Below, piece by piece: positions 25,016-34,471 of a stretch of DNA of 64,000 nt (positions within the stretch are counted from its first letter, which is position 1; each line of letters starts with the position of its first letter). Origin of the DNA: Streptomyces caatingaensis (GTDB lineage: Bacteria > Actinomycetota > Actinomycetes > Streptomycetales > Streptomycetaceae); NCBI RefSeq assembly GCF_001187435.1, contig NZ_LFXA01000004.1:5001-69000 (forward strand), read 5' to 3'. Under the pieces are notes generated by a model, which searched no databases, was not told the DNA's origin, and saw only the letters and a program-made list of their open reading frames with translations. The translations under genes were made by a program, and so were the position numbers.

Positions 25016-26415
25016 CGAAGCGTCAGCAGCAGCCGCACGAGATCGTCGAGCGGGCCCTCGCCCTCTCCCGCGCCGACTCGTGCACGGTGATCGTCGGCGA
25101 GCGCTCCACGGCCGGCCTCCGCTGGGCGCGCAACGCGCCCACCACCAACGGCGTCACGCGCGGCCGCACCGTCACCGTGATCGCCGCCGTGGACGGCGGC
25201 GAGGGCACCGCCGCGGGTGTCGTCACCCGCTCCGGCGTCACCGCGGACGGGCTGGAGGAGCTGGTCCGGGCCGCCGAGGGGGCCGCCCGCGCGGCGGGGC
25301 CGGCCGAGGACGCCGTGCCACCGGTGACGGGCGTCCCGCAGTCCCCCGGTTTCACCGAGGAGCCCGACGAGACGACCGCGGCCGTCTTCGACTCCTTCGC
25401 CCCCGCCCTGGGCGAGTCCTTCGCGCGCGCCCGCTCCGCCGGCCGCGAGCTGTACGGCTTCGCCCACCACGAGAGCGTCACCAGCTACCTGGGCACCTCC
25501 GCCGGGCTGCGGCTGCGGCACGACCAGCCCACCGGCAGCGCCGAGCTGAACGCCAAGGGGGCCGACGGCACGGGCTCGGTGTGGGCGGCCGTGCCCACCC
25601 GCGACTTCTCGGACGTGGACCCCCTCGCCCTGGACGCCTCCCTCGCCGAGCGGCTGCGCTGGTCCCGCCGCCGCGTCGAGCTCCCCGCCGGGCGGCACCC
25701 GACGCTGCTGCCGCCGTCGGCCGTGGCGGACCTGATGGTCTACCAGCAGACCCGGGCCGACGCCCGGGGCGCGGCGGAGGGCCGCACCGCCTTCTCCCGG
25801 CCCGGCGGCGGCACCCGGGTCGGCGAGAAGCTGGCGGCCCTGCCGGTGACCCTGCGGACCGACCCCGCCGCGCCGGGCCTGGAGTGCGCCCCGTTCGTCC
25901 TGGCGGGCTGCTCCACCGACGGGATCTCGGTGTTCGACAACGGGCTGCCGGTGGGCACCACCGAGTGGATCCGCGACGGCGTGCTGGAACGGCTGATCAC
26001 CACCCGGCACAGCGCCGCGCTGACGGGCCTGCCGGTCGCGCCCTATCCGGACAACCTGGTCCTGGAGGCGGGCGGCACCCGCTCCCTCGACGAGATGATC
26101 GCGGCGAGCGGTCACGACGGCCCCGAGCTGCTGCTGAGCTCCCTCTGGTACATCCGCGAGGTGGACCCGGCGACGCTGCTGGTCACCGGGCTCACCCGGG
26201 ACGGGGTCTTCCTCGTGCGGGACGGCGAGGTGGTGGGCGAGGTCAACAACTTCCGCTTCAACGAGTCCCCCGTCGGCCTGCTCTCCCGGGCCGTCGAGGC
26301 GGGCCGCGCCGAACGCACCCTCGCCCGGGACATCGGCAAGTACTTCGGCCGGACGGCGATGCCGGCGCTGCGGATCCCGGACTTCAACATGAGTTCGGTG
26401 AGCAAGGGGGTCTGA
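25012..26415 (+). CDS. tldE: TldE/PmbA-family protease subunit
   Basis: ATG 25012 overlaps the stop of the displaced tldD tail. The 467-residue protein has the TldE/PmbA fold marks: ATVI-like start, GYFAHH-type strand (YGFAHHESVTSYLGTSAG), APFVLAGCSTDGISVFDNG, TNGLPV-type turn and the C-terminal NNFRFNESPVGLLSRA. It lacks the HExxxH zinc motif, as TldE should. It forms the TldD/E complex with the gene upstream. The insertion has separated its start from the functional tldD stop by about 850 bases, so coupling is now indirect or lost. Confidence 0.92.
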   Translation: MTKRQQQPHEIVERALALSRADSCTVIVGERSTAGLRWARNAPTTNGVTRGRTVTVIAAVDGGEGTAAGVVTRSGVTADGLEELVRAAEGAARAAGPAEDAVPPVTGVPQSPGFTEEPDETTAAVFDSFAPALGESFARARSAGRELYGFAHHESVTSYLGTSAGLRLRHDQPTGSAELNAKGADGTGSVWAAVPTRDFSDVDPLALDASLAERLRWSRRRVELPAGRHPTLLPPSAVADLMVYQQTRADARGAAEGRTAFSRPGGGTRVGEKLAALPVTLRTDPAAPGLECAPFVLAGCSTDGISVFDNGLPVGTTEWIRDGVLERLITTRHSAALTGLPVAPYPDNLVLEAGGTRSLDEMIAASGHDGPELLLSSLWYIREVDPATLLVTGLTRDGVFLVRDGEVVGEVNNFRFNESPVGLLSRAVEAGRAERTLARDIGKYFGRTAMPALRIPDFNMSSVSKGV

Positions 26416-26521
26416 GCCGGGCGCGGGCGTCCGGGCGGGGAGGCGTGCGGGCGGTCCGAATAGACTGGCGGGCGACGGGGCCCTCCCCGTCCCCTCGTCC
26501 GCCAACGACCCCAGGAACGCC

Positions 26522-27946
26522 ATGACACGCCTCGGCGAATCCGTCGCCCGCGCCAGCGAGCTCCTCGCGCAGGACCTCTCCACCGACTCGACCGTGGAGC
26601 AGCTGCTCACCGAGACGAAGGCGCGGCGCTATCTGGACCTGACGGACCTCTCGCCGGAGGAACAGGCCGGGCTGATCGCGGGCCGCGCCGTCGAGGTGCT
26701 GCCGGGCCGGGACAAGCTGGCCGAGCGGATCGAGGAGCGCCGGGCGGCGGGCCGGGGCCTGCGCATCAAGCTGGGCATCGACCCGACGGCGGCCGACGTC
26801 CACCTCGGCCACACCGTGCCGATGATCGTCCTCAGCCGCTTCCAGCGGATGGGCCACGAGGTCACGCTGCTGATCGGCGACTTCACGGCGAAGATCGGCG
26901 ACCCGACGGGCCGTACGGCCGAGCGGCCGCCGCTGACCGACGCCGACATCGAGAAGAACCTCGCGGGCTACCGCGAGCAGGTGCGGCCGTTCTTCGACTT
27001 CGAGGCGGTCAGCTTCCGCCAGAACAGCGAGTGGCTGTCGCCCTTCACCTTCCCGGAGCTGCTCGGCCTGCTCTCCCAGGTGCCGGTCTCGCAGCTGCTC
27101 CAGCGGGAGGACTTCCGCAACCGGCTCGCCTCGGGCTCCGGCCTGACGATGTCCGAGCTGCTCTACCCGGTCGCCCAGGGCCTGGACTCCGTGGCCCTGG
27201 AGTGCGACGTGGAGCTCGGCGGCGCCGACCAGCTCCTCAACCTGCAGATGGGCCGCAGGCTGATGGAGCTGCGCGGGCAGCGGCCGCAGCTCGTGGTCAC
27301 CATGCCGCTCATCGAGGGCACGGACGGCACGGGCGCGAAGATGTCCAAGTCCAAGGGCAACTACGTCGGTCTGACCGCCACCGCCGACGACGTCTTCGGC
27401 AAGATCATGTCCGTCCCGGACCGGCTCATGGAGCCGTACCTCAAGGCGTGGACGGAGTGGACGGACGCGGAGATCGCCCTCGTCCTGTCCCGGGTCGAGG
27501 AGCGCTCGCTCCACCCGATGGACCTCAAGAAGGTCCTCGCCGGTGAGGTCGTGGCCGCGCTCCACGGCGTCGAGGCCGCGATGGCCGCCCGGGCGGGCTT
27601 CGTCGCGCAGTTCTCGAAGAAGAGCTTCACGGACGTGGAGGCGCTGCCGGTCGTCGAGGTCGCGGAGCACGGCTCCGAGCCGGTGACGGGGGTGCTCAGC
27701 AAGGTGCTGGGCTTCCAGCCGAGCGCGTCGGCGGCGCGGCGGGTCGCGAAGCAGAACGGGCTGCGGCTGGTCGTCGAGACGGCCGGGGCCGCCGGGCAGC
27801 AGGCGATCGTGCTCGCCGAGTCGGACGCGATTCGTCCGCTCGGGGAGGTCGTGCCCGAGCTGCTGGCCGGGTCCGGCCTGGACTCCGAGGTCACCGGCGT
27901 CTACCTGAAGGCGGGCCGGAAGGTCGCGGAGCTGCGCGGCCTGTAG
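26522..27946 (+). CDS. tyrS: Tyrosyl-tRNA synthetase
   Basis: This 474-residue class I synthetase charges tRNA-Tyr. The HIGH-type motif is HLGH, within DPTAADVHLGHTVP (residues 90-103). The KMSKS motif is complete (GAKMSKSKGNYVG, near residue 274). SGSGLTMSELLYPVAQGLDS and GGADQLLNLQMGRRLMEL supply tyrosine and tRNA contacts. The C-terminal about 90 residues form the S4-like RNA-binding part (SASAARRVAKQNGLRLV, VYLKAGRKVAELRGL). The sequence is of the TyrZ-like branch. The start is ATG 26522, 106 bases after tldE. Confidence 0.95.
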   Translation: MTRLGESVARASELLAQDLSTDSTVEQLLTETKARRYLDLTDLSPEEQAGLIAGRAVEVLPGRDKLAERIEERRAAGRGLRIKLGIDPTAADVHLGHTVPMIVLSRFQRMGHEVTLLIGDFTAKIGDPTGRTAERPPLTDADIEKNLAGYREQVRPFFDFEAVSFRQNSEWLSPFTFPELLGLLSQVPVSQLLQREDFRNRLASGSGLTMSELLYPVAQGLDSVALECDVELGGADQLLNLQMGRRLMELRGQRPQLVVTMPLIEGTDGTGAKMSKSKGNYVGLTATADDVFGKIMSVPDRLMEPYLKAWTEWTDAEIALVLSRVEERSLHPMDLKKVLAGEVVAALHGVEAAMAARAGFVAQFSKKSFTDVEALPVVEVAEHGSEPVTGVLSKVLGFQPSASAARRVAKQNGLRLVVETAGAAGQQAIVLAESDAIRPLGEVVPELLAGSGLDSEVTGVYLKAGRKVAELRGL

Positions 27947-27971
27947 GGAACGGCCGCGCCGCAAGCGGTGA

Positions 27972-28006
27972 GAGCGCCCCCGCCCCGGGGAGGGGTGGGG
28001 GCGCTC
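27972..28006. terminator. Bidirectional terminator after tyrS
   Basis: GAGCGCCCCCGCCCC (27972-27986) pairs with GGGGTGGGGGCGCTC (27992-28006) with one G-T wobble. It overlaps the stop of the convergent small membrane gene and ends both transcripts. Confidence 0.75.
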
Positions 28007-28283
28007 AGACGTCGGAGCGGCGGCGCCCCCGCACGCCGGCCCACACCCGGTCGCCCAGCGCCACCACGACCACGGCCCCGATCAGCTGCAGCGCGTGCCG
28101 GATCCAGTCGATGCCGTGCGTGTGCCGCACCCCCAGCCCGGAGGCCCCCCAGTTCCCCAGGGCGGCCCCGATCATTCCGCAGATGATCGTCAACACCAGC
28201 GGGATCCGCTGTTTCCCGGGGAGGATCGCCTTGGCGATGAGCCCGAGGACGAGACCGACGACGATGGCCCAGAACCAGTTCAT
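28005..28283 (-). CDS. GlsB/YeaQ/YmgE-type small membrane protein
   Basis: The 92-residue protein begins MNWFWAIVVGLVLGLIAKAI, then LPGKQRIPLVLTIICGMIGAALGNW, the two-helix Gly-rich hairpin of the GlsB/YeaQ/YmgE (transglycosylase-associated) family. A longer third helix and a basic tail follow. Members are stress-linked inner-membrane proteins without a known activity. It is convergent with tyrS. Confidence 0.8.
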   Translation of the reverse strand: MNWFWAIVVGLVLGLIAKAILPGKQRIPLVLTIICGMIGAALGNWGASGLGVRHTHGIDWIRHALQLIGAVVVVALGDRVWAGVRGRRRSDV

Positions 28284-28396
28284 GCCGCCAGTGTCGGCCG
28301 GGCCGCACGGCGCCGCACGTCGAGCGGGCCCCGCTCTCGTCTTGCCGGGAACCGCGGCGTAACGTTGAGTACATCCCGAACAGCAGAGGCGATCAG

Positions 28397-28780
28397 GTGG
28401 TGCACGTGATACGGAAGCGCGGCCAGACGGAGACCTTCCGGATCACCGGGGCCCGGCAGGGCCTGAAGGAGGACGTGCGCGGCCGCGAGCGCCGCTACGT
28501 CATCTCGATGGGCGTCCGCACGCTCGCGGTCATCCTGACGGTGGTGCTGTGGAACGTGGAGCGGTACGTCGCCCTCGGCACCCTCGTCCTGGGCATGTTG
28601 CTCCCCTACGTCGCGGTGGTGATCGCCAACGCGGGCCGGGAGAACGTCCCTTCGCTGCCGAAGACGTTCATCCCCGGGCCCACCCGCCCGGCCCTCACCC
28701 CCGGCCCCCCGGGCCCCGGCGGAACGGCGAACTCCGCCGGTGAGAGCCCTCGCCGGCCCCAACAGGGCGACCAGAACTGA
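28397..28780 (+). CDS. DUF3099 membrane protein
   Basis: The 127-residue protein starts at GTG 28397 (the GTG at 28400 is also possible). The soluble start (FRITGARQGLKEDVRGRERRY) and two helices (RTLAVILTVVLWNVERYVAL and GTLVLGMLLPYVAVVIANAG) match DUF3099 as I recall it. A Pro-rich tail follows. Function unknown. Confidence 0.75.
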   Translation: MVHVIRKRGQTETFRITGARQGLKEDVRGRERRYVISMGVRTLAVILTVVLWNVERYVALGTLVLGMLLPYVAVVIANAGRENVPSLPKTFIPGPTRPALTPGPPGPGGTANSAGESPRRPQQGDQN

Positions 28781-28911
28781 GGCTTGGGTTCCGGAACGCA
28801 CGGTCGAAGCTCAGCAAAACCTCAAATCAATCATGTCTTTAGGTGCCCTTCACGGGGCTCTCCGTGACATACTTCGTAGGCGCTCCGCATCCCCCGTCGG
28901 AGCGAATGATC

Positions 28912-28947
28912 GACGCCGGGCGGCTCCCCCCGTGGCTGCCCGGCGTC
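28912..28947 (+). terminator. Hairpin downstream of the DUF3099 gene
   Basis: GACGCCGGGC (28912-28921) pairs exactly with GCCCGGCGTC (28938-28947) around a 16-base loop. It lies 130 bases after the stop. The stretch before it (about 28810-28850) is unusually AT-rich for this genome. Confidence 0.5.
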
Positions 28948-28981
28948 GTCGTGCCCGCTTACGGACACGTAGAGTTGACGG

Positions 28982-29215
28982 GTGACCTCCTCCGACACTC
29001 CGGACACCCCCGCCACTCCCGTCTGTTCCGCCAAGGGCTGCCGCACCCCCGCCGTCTGGGTGCTGGCGTGGAACAACCCCAAGCTGCACACCCCCGACCG
29101 CCGCAAGACCTGGCTCGCGTGCGACGAACACCGTGAGCACCTCGCGCAGTTCCTCGGCCTGCGCGGCTTCCTCAAGGACGTGGTGACGCTCGCCGAGTGG
29201 GAGGCGAGGCGCTAG
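28982..29215 (+). CDS. Small conserved actinobacterial protein with Cys/His cluster
   Basis: GTG 28982 gives 77 residues. After an acidic Thr/Pro start comes [20 protein letters not shown], then [17 protein letters not shown]. Three Cys and two His in a compact order suggest a small zinc-binding knuckle. I know it as a conserved short protein of unknown function. Its stop overlaps that of the convergent moaA gene by 4 bases. Confidence 0.75.
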   Translation: MTSSDTPDTPATPVCSAKGCRTPAVWVLAWNNPKLHTPDRRKTWLACDEHREHLAQFLGLRGFLKDVVTLAEWEARR

Positions 29216-30195
29216 CCGCCTATCGCGGACATCGGCCGGCGCGGCTGGAGGAACGCCGGGTCGTCGAGCCCGGAGCCCGCCTTCTTGCCCCACATGGCCC
29301 GCCGCCACCGCCGGGCGATCTCCTCGTCGTCCGCGTCCGAGCGCAGCGCCCCGCGCAGGTCCGTCTCCTCGGTGGCGAACAGACAGCTGCGCACCTGTCC
29401 GTCGGCGGTCAGCCGGGTGCGGTCGCAGGCCGAGCAGAACGGCCGGGTGACCGAGGCGATGACGCCGACGCGGGCCGGACCGCCGTCCACGAGCCAGCGC
29501 TCGGCGGGGGCGGAGCCGCGGCCCTCCTCGGGGGTGAGCGCGAAGCGGGTGCGCAGGCTCGCCAGGATGTCCCCGGCGGTGATCATCTCCTCGCGGCGCC
29601 AGCCGTGCTGGGCGTCCAGCGGCATCTGCTCGATGAAGCGCAGTTCGTAGCCGTTCTCGATCGCCCAGGCGAGCAGGTCGGGGGCCTCGTCGTCGTTGAG
29701 GCCGGGCATCAGGACGGTGTTGACCTTGACGGGTGCGAGGCCGGCGGCCCGGGCGGCGGCGAGGCCGTCGAGGACGTCCTGGTGGCGCTTGCGCCGGGTG
29801 AGCCGGCGGAAGACGTCGGGGCGCAGGGTGTCGAGGGAGACGTTGACGCGGTCCAGCCCGGCGGCCGCGAGTGCGCCGGCGGTGCGGGCGAGGCCGATGC
29901 CGTTGGTGGTGAGCGAGAGCCGGGGGCCCTCGGCGAGGGCGGCGCAGCGCTCGACGATGGAGACCAGCCCGGGGCGGAGCAGGGGTTCGCCGCCGGTGAA
30001 GCGGACCTCGGTGATGCCGAGCCGGGTGACGGCGATCCGTACGAGGCGGACGATCTCGTCGTCGGTCAGGAGGTCCTGCCGGGCGAGCCACTGGAGGCCC
30101 TCTTCGGGCATGCAGTAGGTGCAGCGGAGGTTGCAGCGGTCGGTGAGGGAGACCCTGAGGTCGGTGGCGACGCGGCCGTAAGTGTCGATGAGCAC
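29212..30195 (-). CDS. moaA: GTP 3',8-cyclase MoaA (molybdenum cofactor synthesis)
   Basis: GTG 30195 gives 327 residues. The radical-SAM cluster motif is [14 protein letters not shown] (CxxxCxxC) near residue 20. FTGGEPLLR and [10 protein letters not shown] follow. The second iron-sulfur site is in the C-terminal [19 protein letters not shown] and RSCLF. The C-terminal twin-Gly (SAIGG) is present. It converts GTP to the cyclic precursor of molybdopterin. Other moa genes are not adjacent. Confidence 0.95.
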   Translation of the reverse strand: MLIDTYGRVATDLRVSLTDRCNLRCTYCMPEEGLQWLARQDLLTDDEIVRLVRIAVTRLGITEVRFTGGEPLLRPGLVSIVERCAALAEGPRLSLTTNGIGLARTAGALAAAGLDRVNVSLDTLRPDVFRRLTRRKRHQDVLDGLAAARAAGLAPVKVNTVLMPGLNDDEAPDLLAWAIENGYELRFIEQMPLDAQHGWRREEMITAGDILASLRTRFALTPEEGRGSAPAERWLVDGGPARVGVIASVTRPFCSACDRTRLTADGQVRSCLFATEETDLRGALRSDADDEEIARRWRRAMWGKKAGSGLDDPAFLQPRRPMSAIGG

Positions 30196-30314
30196 GGAAT
30201 TGCCCCTCCCGCGATGGCCGGTGACCGTGGTGCCGATGGTCCGCAGCGTACGCGATCCCCCGGACGGGACGGCACCGGTCGTCGCCGTCCCGGGGCCGCG
30301 GGAGGGGCCGGGCG

Positions 30315-31940
30315 TCAGTGCGCGCCGTAGCCGGTGAGCGAACGGACCTCCAGTTCGGCGTACTTCTTCGGGTCCGCCGCCTCCTGGGGGAGCAGCGAGC
30401 CGAGCCAGCCCAGCAGGAAGCCGAGCGGGATGGAGACGATTCCGGGGTTGCCGAGGGGGAACCAGTCGAAGTCCATGCCCGGGAAGAGCGCCTTGGGGTT
30501 GCCGGAGACGACCGGCGAGAAGATCACCAGGGTGACGGAGGAGACGAGTCCGCCGTAGATCGACCAGAGGGCGCCGCGGGTGGTGAAGCGCTTCCAGAAG
30601 AGGCTGTAGAGGACCGTCGGGAGGTTGGCCGAGGCGGCGACGGCGAAGGCGAGGGCCACCAGCGCGGCCGCGTTGAGCCGGTGGGCGAAGATGCCCAGCG
30701 CGATGGAGATCCCGCCGATGACGACGGCGGCGATCTTCGCGGTGAGGACCTCCTCCCTCTCCCCGGTCGCGCCCTTGCGGATGACGTTGGCCCACAGGTC
30801 GTGGGCGAAGGACGCGGACGAGGCGAGGGTGAGCCCGGCGACCACGGCGAGGATGGTGGCGAAGGCGACCGCGGAGATCACCGCGAGCAGCACCGCGCCG
30901 CCGGTGGACCCGGCTCCCCCGCCGACCTCCTCGGCGAGCAGCGGCGCCGCGGTGTTGCCGGACTCGTTCGAGGCGACGATGGCCTTGGAGCCGACGAGGG
31001 CGGCCGCGCCGAAGCCCAGGGCGATGGTCATCAGGTAGAAGGCGCCGATGATGCCGATCGCCCAGTTCACCGACGTACGGGCCGCCTTGGCGGTGGGCAC
31101 GGTGTAGAAGCGGATGAGGATGTGCGGCAGTCCGGCGGTGCCGAGGACGAGCGCGAGGCCCAGCGAGACGAAGTTGAGCCTGGAGGTGCCGTCCTTGCCG
31201 TACTGGAGCCCGGGTTCGAGGAACGCCCGGCCCTTGCCGCTCTTGTCGGCGGCGGCGCCGAGCAGGTGGGAGAGGTTCCAGTCGAACTTGTTCAGCACCA
31301 GGACCGTGATCAGCAGGGTGCCGGCGATGAGCAGGACGGCCTTGACGATCTGCACCCACGTGGTGCCCTTCATCCCGCCGATGGTCACGTAGAGCACCAT
31401 CACCAGGCCCACCAGGACGATGATCCAGCGCCGCGCGCCCTCGCCGCTCGCGCCCAGCAGCAGGGCGACGAGCGCGCCCGCGCCCACCATCTGGGCCAGC
31501 AGGTAGAAGATCGAGACGACGACGGTGGAGGTGCCGGCGGCGGTGCGCACCGGGCGCTGCGCCAGCCGGTGGGCGAGGACGTCGGCCATGGTGAACCGGC
31601 CGGAGTTGCGCAGCGGTTCGGCGACCAGGAGCAGGGCGACCAGCCATGCGACGAGGAAGCCGATGGAGTAGAGGAAGCCGTCGTAGCCGAAGAGGGCGAT
31701 GGCGCCGGCGATGCCGAGGAAGGACGCCGCGGACATGTAGTCGCCGGAGATCGCCAGGCCGTTCTGGAAGCCGGTGAAGGACCGGCCGCCGGCGTAGAAG
31801 TCCTCGGCGCTCTTCGTCTGCCGGCCGGCCCAGACGGTGATGCCCAGGGTGATGGCGACGAAGACCGAGAACAGCGTGATGATCAGGGTGCGGTGCTCAC
31901 CGGCGCCGCCCGCGGCCAGGACCGTGAGGGAGTGGCTCAT
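30315..31940 (-). CDS. Sodium:solute symporter, acetate/cation symporter (ActP) type
   Basis: The 541-residue protein has about 13 helices and the SSS family marks: [60 protein letters not shown] and [17 protein letters not shown]. The start ATG 31940 overlaps the stop of the DUF485 gene (ATGA). A DUF485 partner next to an SSS carrier is the classic yjcH-actP arrangement for acetate or short-chain acid uptake; here substrate is inferred from that pairing. A Crp-like site lies upstream of the pair. Confidence 0.9.
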   Translation of the reverse strand: MSHSLTVLAAGGAGEHRTLIITLFSVFVAITLGITVWAGRQTKSAEDFYAGGRSFTGFQNGLAISGDYMSAASFLGIAGAIALFGYDGFLYSIGFLVAWLVALLLVAEPLRNSGRFTMADVLAHRLAQRPVRTAAGTSTVVVSIFYLLAQMVGAGALVALLLGASGEGARRWIIVLVGLVMVLYVTIGGMKGTTWVQIVKAVLLIAGTLLITVLVLNKFDWNLSHLLGAAADKSGKGRAFLEPGLQYGKDGTSRLNFVSLGLALVLGTAGLPHILIRFYTVPTAKAARTSVNWAIGIIGAFYLMTIALGFGAAALVGSKAIVASNESGNTAAPLLAEEVGGGAGSTGGAVLLAVISAVAFATILAVVAGLTLASSASFAHDLWANVIRKGATGEREEVLTAKIAAVVIGGISIALGIFAHRLNAAALVALAFAVAASANLPTVLYSLFWKRFTTRGALWSIYGGLVSSVTLVIFSPVVSGNPKALFPGMDFDWFPLGNPGIVSIPLGFLLGWLGSLLPQEAADPKKYAELEVRSLTGYGAH

Positions 31941-32335
31941 TCGGCCGCCTCCATACGGGCCTTGACGGCCTCGGCGCGGGGGTCGATGCGGGCCGCGGCG
32001 TGCCGGGAGTACCACCAGGCGATGAGGAAGGTGGTGAGGAACTGGGCGAGGCCGAACACGAGGGCGACGTTGATGTTGCCGACGAGGACGGTGTCCATGA
32101 AGCCGCCCGCGTAGTTGGACAGCAGCACGTAGAGCAGGTACCAGGCGACGAACGCGACGGTGAGCGGGAAGGCGAAGGAACGGTGGGCCCTGCGCAGTTC
32201 GCCGAACTCGTCGCTCGCCTGGACGGCGAGGAAGCGGTCGGGCTGGGCGGGGATGCCGGCCCGGGGCGGCCCGTCGGGCCGCTGTGCCGGCGTGGTGGTG
32301 GGGCTGGGGGTCTCCGCGACCTCTTCTGAGTCCAC
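31937..32335 (-). CDS. DUF485 membrane protein (symporter partner)
   Basis: The 132-residue protein has a disordered Pro/Thr start, then the DUF485 motif EFGELRRAHRSFAFPLTVAF and two helices (VAWYLLYVLLSNYAGG; LVFGLAQFLTTFLIAWWYSRH). It is the small partner of acetate-type symporters and is translationally coupled to the next gene. Its start is 44 bases from the Crp-like site. Confidence 0.88.
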   Translation of the reverse strand: MDSEEVAETPSPTTTPAQRPDGPPRAGIPAQPDRFLAVQASDEFGELRRAHRSFAFPLTVAFVAWYLLYVLLSNYAGGFMDTVLVGNINVALVFGLAQFLTTFLIAWWYSRHAAARIDPRAEAVKARMEAAE

Positions 32336-32378
32336 GGCCTCTCCTGACGGTGGGTGGGTGCGGGCGCGAGCCGATGCT

Positions 32379-32394
32379 TGTGATCCGGGTCACG
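32379..32394 (-). promoter_or_regulatory. Crp-type operator upstream of the DUF485-symporter operon
   Basis: TGTGATCCGGGTCACG at 32379-32394 fits both the general CRP palindrome TGTGA-N6-TCACA (one end mismatch) and the Streptomyces Crp pattern GTG-N6-GNCAC exactly. It sits 44-59 bases upstream of the DUF485 start, a position compatible with control of acetate uptake. Binding is inferred. Confidence 0.6.
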
Positions 32395-32851
32395 CATCGT
32401 AGAGCGACACCGCAGTATGCGACAGGGGGGCGGTCGTTGAATGACGGAGCATGGCCCGGAGGGGCACAACCGCGCCGCAGGGGCCTCGTTGACCTGGCGT
32501 GAGCACCGAGTTGCCGCATCGCCGGCAGTCCCCCGGTCGACGACCGTTCGGAATCGTCAGGTTGACGGCGCCCGTGCCGGCCGCGCCCGCGGCGCGGCCG
32601 GCGGCGGTCCCGCCCGCCGGGCGCTGGTACGGTCCGCGGGTGCCGCTCCCGCCGCTGAGCATCGCGGCGCTGCGGGGGTCCGGAGCCGTCCCCCGGCCGT
32701 GAGCGCCGCCCCCGGCATGTGAGGGCACATGAAGTCCGCCGCTTTCTTGGGGAATTCATTGCTCTTCGACCATGATCGGCGCTAGCTTCACTCGTCATGT
32801 ACCCGTCCGGCACGCCTGGTGCCCGGACGGCCCGGATGATGTGGAGTTCCC
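32395..32851. other. Intergenic region with a 12-bp perfect hairpin
   Basis: Between the symporter operon and the protease gene I see no convincing gene. GCCGGCCGCGCC (32576-32587) pairs exactly with GGCGCGGCCGGC (32591-32602). The last 110 bases are less GC-rich (CTTTCTTGGGGAATTCATTG) and probably hold the protease promoter. Confidence 0.5.
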
Positions 32852-34399
32852 ATGGCTCATCTGCGCACCAGACGCCGGCACGCCCTCCTCGCCGTGCCCG
32901 TCGGTCTGGCCCTCACCGCCTCCCTCGGCCTCCTGCCGGGCGTCGCCTCGGCGGCCGCCCCGGCCGCCGCCAAGGCCACGGTGAGGACGGACAGCCCCCT
33001 GCTGTCGTACGTGGTCAACACCGGTACCGAGCGCGGCACGCTCGACACCGTGAAGAAGGCCGTCCGGCAGAACGGCGGCAGCATCGTCGAGTCGTACGAC
33101 AAGATAGGCGTCATCGTCGCGCACTCGGCCAACCCCGACTTCGCCAAGACCCTGCGCGCCGTGCCGGGCGTGGCGTCCGCGGGCGCCACCCGCACCGCGC
33201 CCATCGCCCCGGCGGCCACCACGGACGTCGGCAAGCCGGAGAAGGTCAAGCTGCCCAAGGGCTACGCGGCGGCCGCGGCGAAGGCGGCCGCGGCCGCGAA
33301 GTCCGGCAAGGCCGGCAAGCCCGCCCAGGAGCCGCTGGAGAGCCTCCAGTGGGACCTCCCGGCCATCAAGGCCGACCAGGCCGCGAAGGTCGACCCGGGC
33401 AGCCGCAAGGTCACCGTCGGCGTCATCGACACCGGCGTCGACGACACCCACCCCGACCTCGCGCCGAACTTCTCCCGCGCGCAGTCGGCCAGTTGTGTCA
33501 CCGGCAAGGCCGACACGAGCTTCAGCGCCTGGCGGCCGTTCGACCCCAAGAGCGACTACCACGGCACGCACGTCGCGGGCACCATAGCCGCGGCCCGCAA
33601 CGGCGTCGGCGTCGCCGGCGTCGCCCCGAACGCGAAGATAGCCGCGCTCAAGGTGAGCACCGCCAAGGGCAGCTTCTTCTACGCGGAGAGCGTGGTCTGC
33701 GCCTTCGTCTTCGCCGCCGACCACGGCATATCGGTGACGAACAACAGCTACTACGTCGACCCGTGGATGTTCAACTGCGCGGACGACGCCGACCAGAAGG
33801 CCATCTCCGACGCCGTCAACCGCGCGGTGCAGTACGCCGACCGCAAGGGCGTCGTCAACGTCGCCTCCGCCGGCAACTCCAACTTCGACCTCGCGGCCAA
33901 GAAGATCAACGACACGTCGAGCCCCAACGACACCAAGCCCGGCCCGCGTGACATCAACCCCGCCACCTGCCTGGACGTCCCGGCCCAGCTGCCCGGTGTC
34001 ATCACCGTCTCCGCCACCGGCGTCAACTCGCTGAAGTCGTACTACTCCAACTACGGCCTCGGCGCCATCGACGTGGCGGCCCCCGGCGGCGACGCCCGCC
34101 AGATCCCCGACGCCCCCGCCAAGGACGGCCGCATCCTCTCCACCCTCCCCGGCGGCGACTACGGCTTCCTGCAGGGCACTTCGATGGCCGGCCCGCACGT
34201 CGCCGGCGTGGTGGCGCTGCTGAAGAGCACGCACCCGAAGTCCAACGCGGCGGAGATCCAGTGGATCCTCAAGGCCCAGGCCAAGAACCCGGGCTGCCCG
34301 GCCCAGGCCCCCGCCGACGCCCCCTGCGTCGGCACCAAGCACATCAACAGCCACTACGGCTACGGCATCGTGGACGCGCTGGCCGCGGTCCGCAACTGA
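32852..34399 (+). CDS. Secreted subtilisin-like serine protease (S8 family)
   Basis: The 515-residue precursor has a signal peptide (ALLAVPVGLALTASLGLLPGVASA), an inhibitor-type propeptide (about 45-120) and a Lys/Ala-rich spacer. The catalytic domain has Asp in VGVIDTGVDDTHPDL, His in DYHGTHVAGTIAA and Ser in LQGTSMAGPHVAGVVALL, with oxyanion Asn in NVASAGNSNFD. It ends soon after the core, with no anchor, so it is released. Streptomyces proteases of this type act in mycelial turnover or nutrient digestion. A clear terminator follows. Confidence 0.95.
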   Translation: MAHLRTRRRHALLAVPVGLALTASLGLLPGVASAAAPAAAKATVRTDSPLLSYVVNTGTERGTLDTVKKAVRQNGGSIVESYDKIGVIVAHSANPDFAKTLRAVPGVASAGATRTAPIAPAATTDVGKPEKVKLPKGYAAAAAKAAAAAKSGKAGKPAQEPLESLQWDLPAIKADQAAKVDPGSRKVTVGVIDTGVDDTHPDLAPNFSRAQSASCVTGKADTSFSAWRPFDPKSDYHGTHVAGTIAAARNGVGVAGVAPNAKIAALKVSTAKGSFFYAESVVCAFVFAADHGISVTNNSYYVDPWMFNCADDADQKAISDAVNRAVQYADRKGVVNVASAGNSNFDLAAKKINDTSSPNDTKPGPRDINPATCLDVPAQLPGVITVSATGVNSLKSYYSNYGLGAIDVAAPGGDARQIPDAPAKDGRILSTLPGGDYGFLQGTSMAGPHVAGVVALLKSTHPKSNAAEIQWILKAQAKNPGCPAQAPADAPCVGTKHINSHYGYGIVDALAAVRN

Positions 34400-34419
34400 C
34401 GCCCGGCGTACGGCGGGAG

Positions 34420-34445
34420 GGGCCCGGGCGCACGCGCCCGGGCCC
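34420..34445 (+). terminator. Intrinsic terminator after the S8 protease
   Basis: GGGCCCGGGCG (34420-34430) pairs exactly with CGCCCGGGCCC (34435-34445) around the loop CACG, followed by TTTCC. Confidence 0.85.
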
Positions 34446-34471
34446 TTTCCGTACGCCCGGCGCGCAGGCGG

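Noticed and set aside
26416-26521. T-box leader controlling tyrS
   Set aside because: The gap is only 106 bases and no T-box sequence or terminator is present.
32395-32851. Small genes on either strand in the gap before the S8 protease
   Set aside because: Candidates at 32441-32722 (+) and 32390-32728 (-) overlap each other, have biased Ala/Arg/Pro composition and no ribosome site or family likeness.
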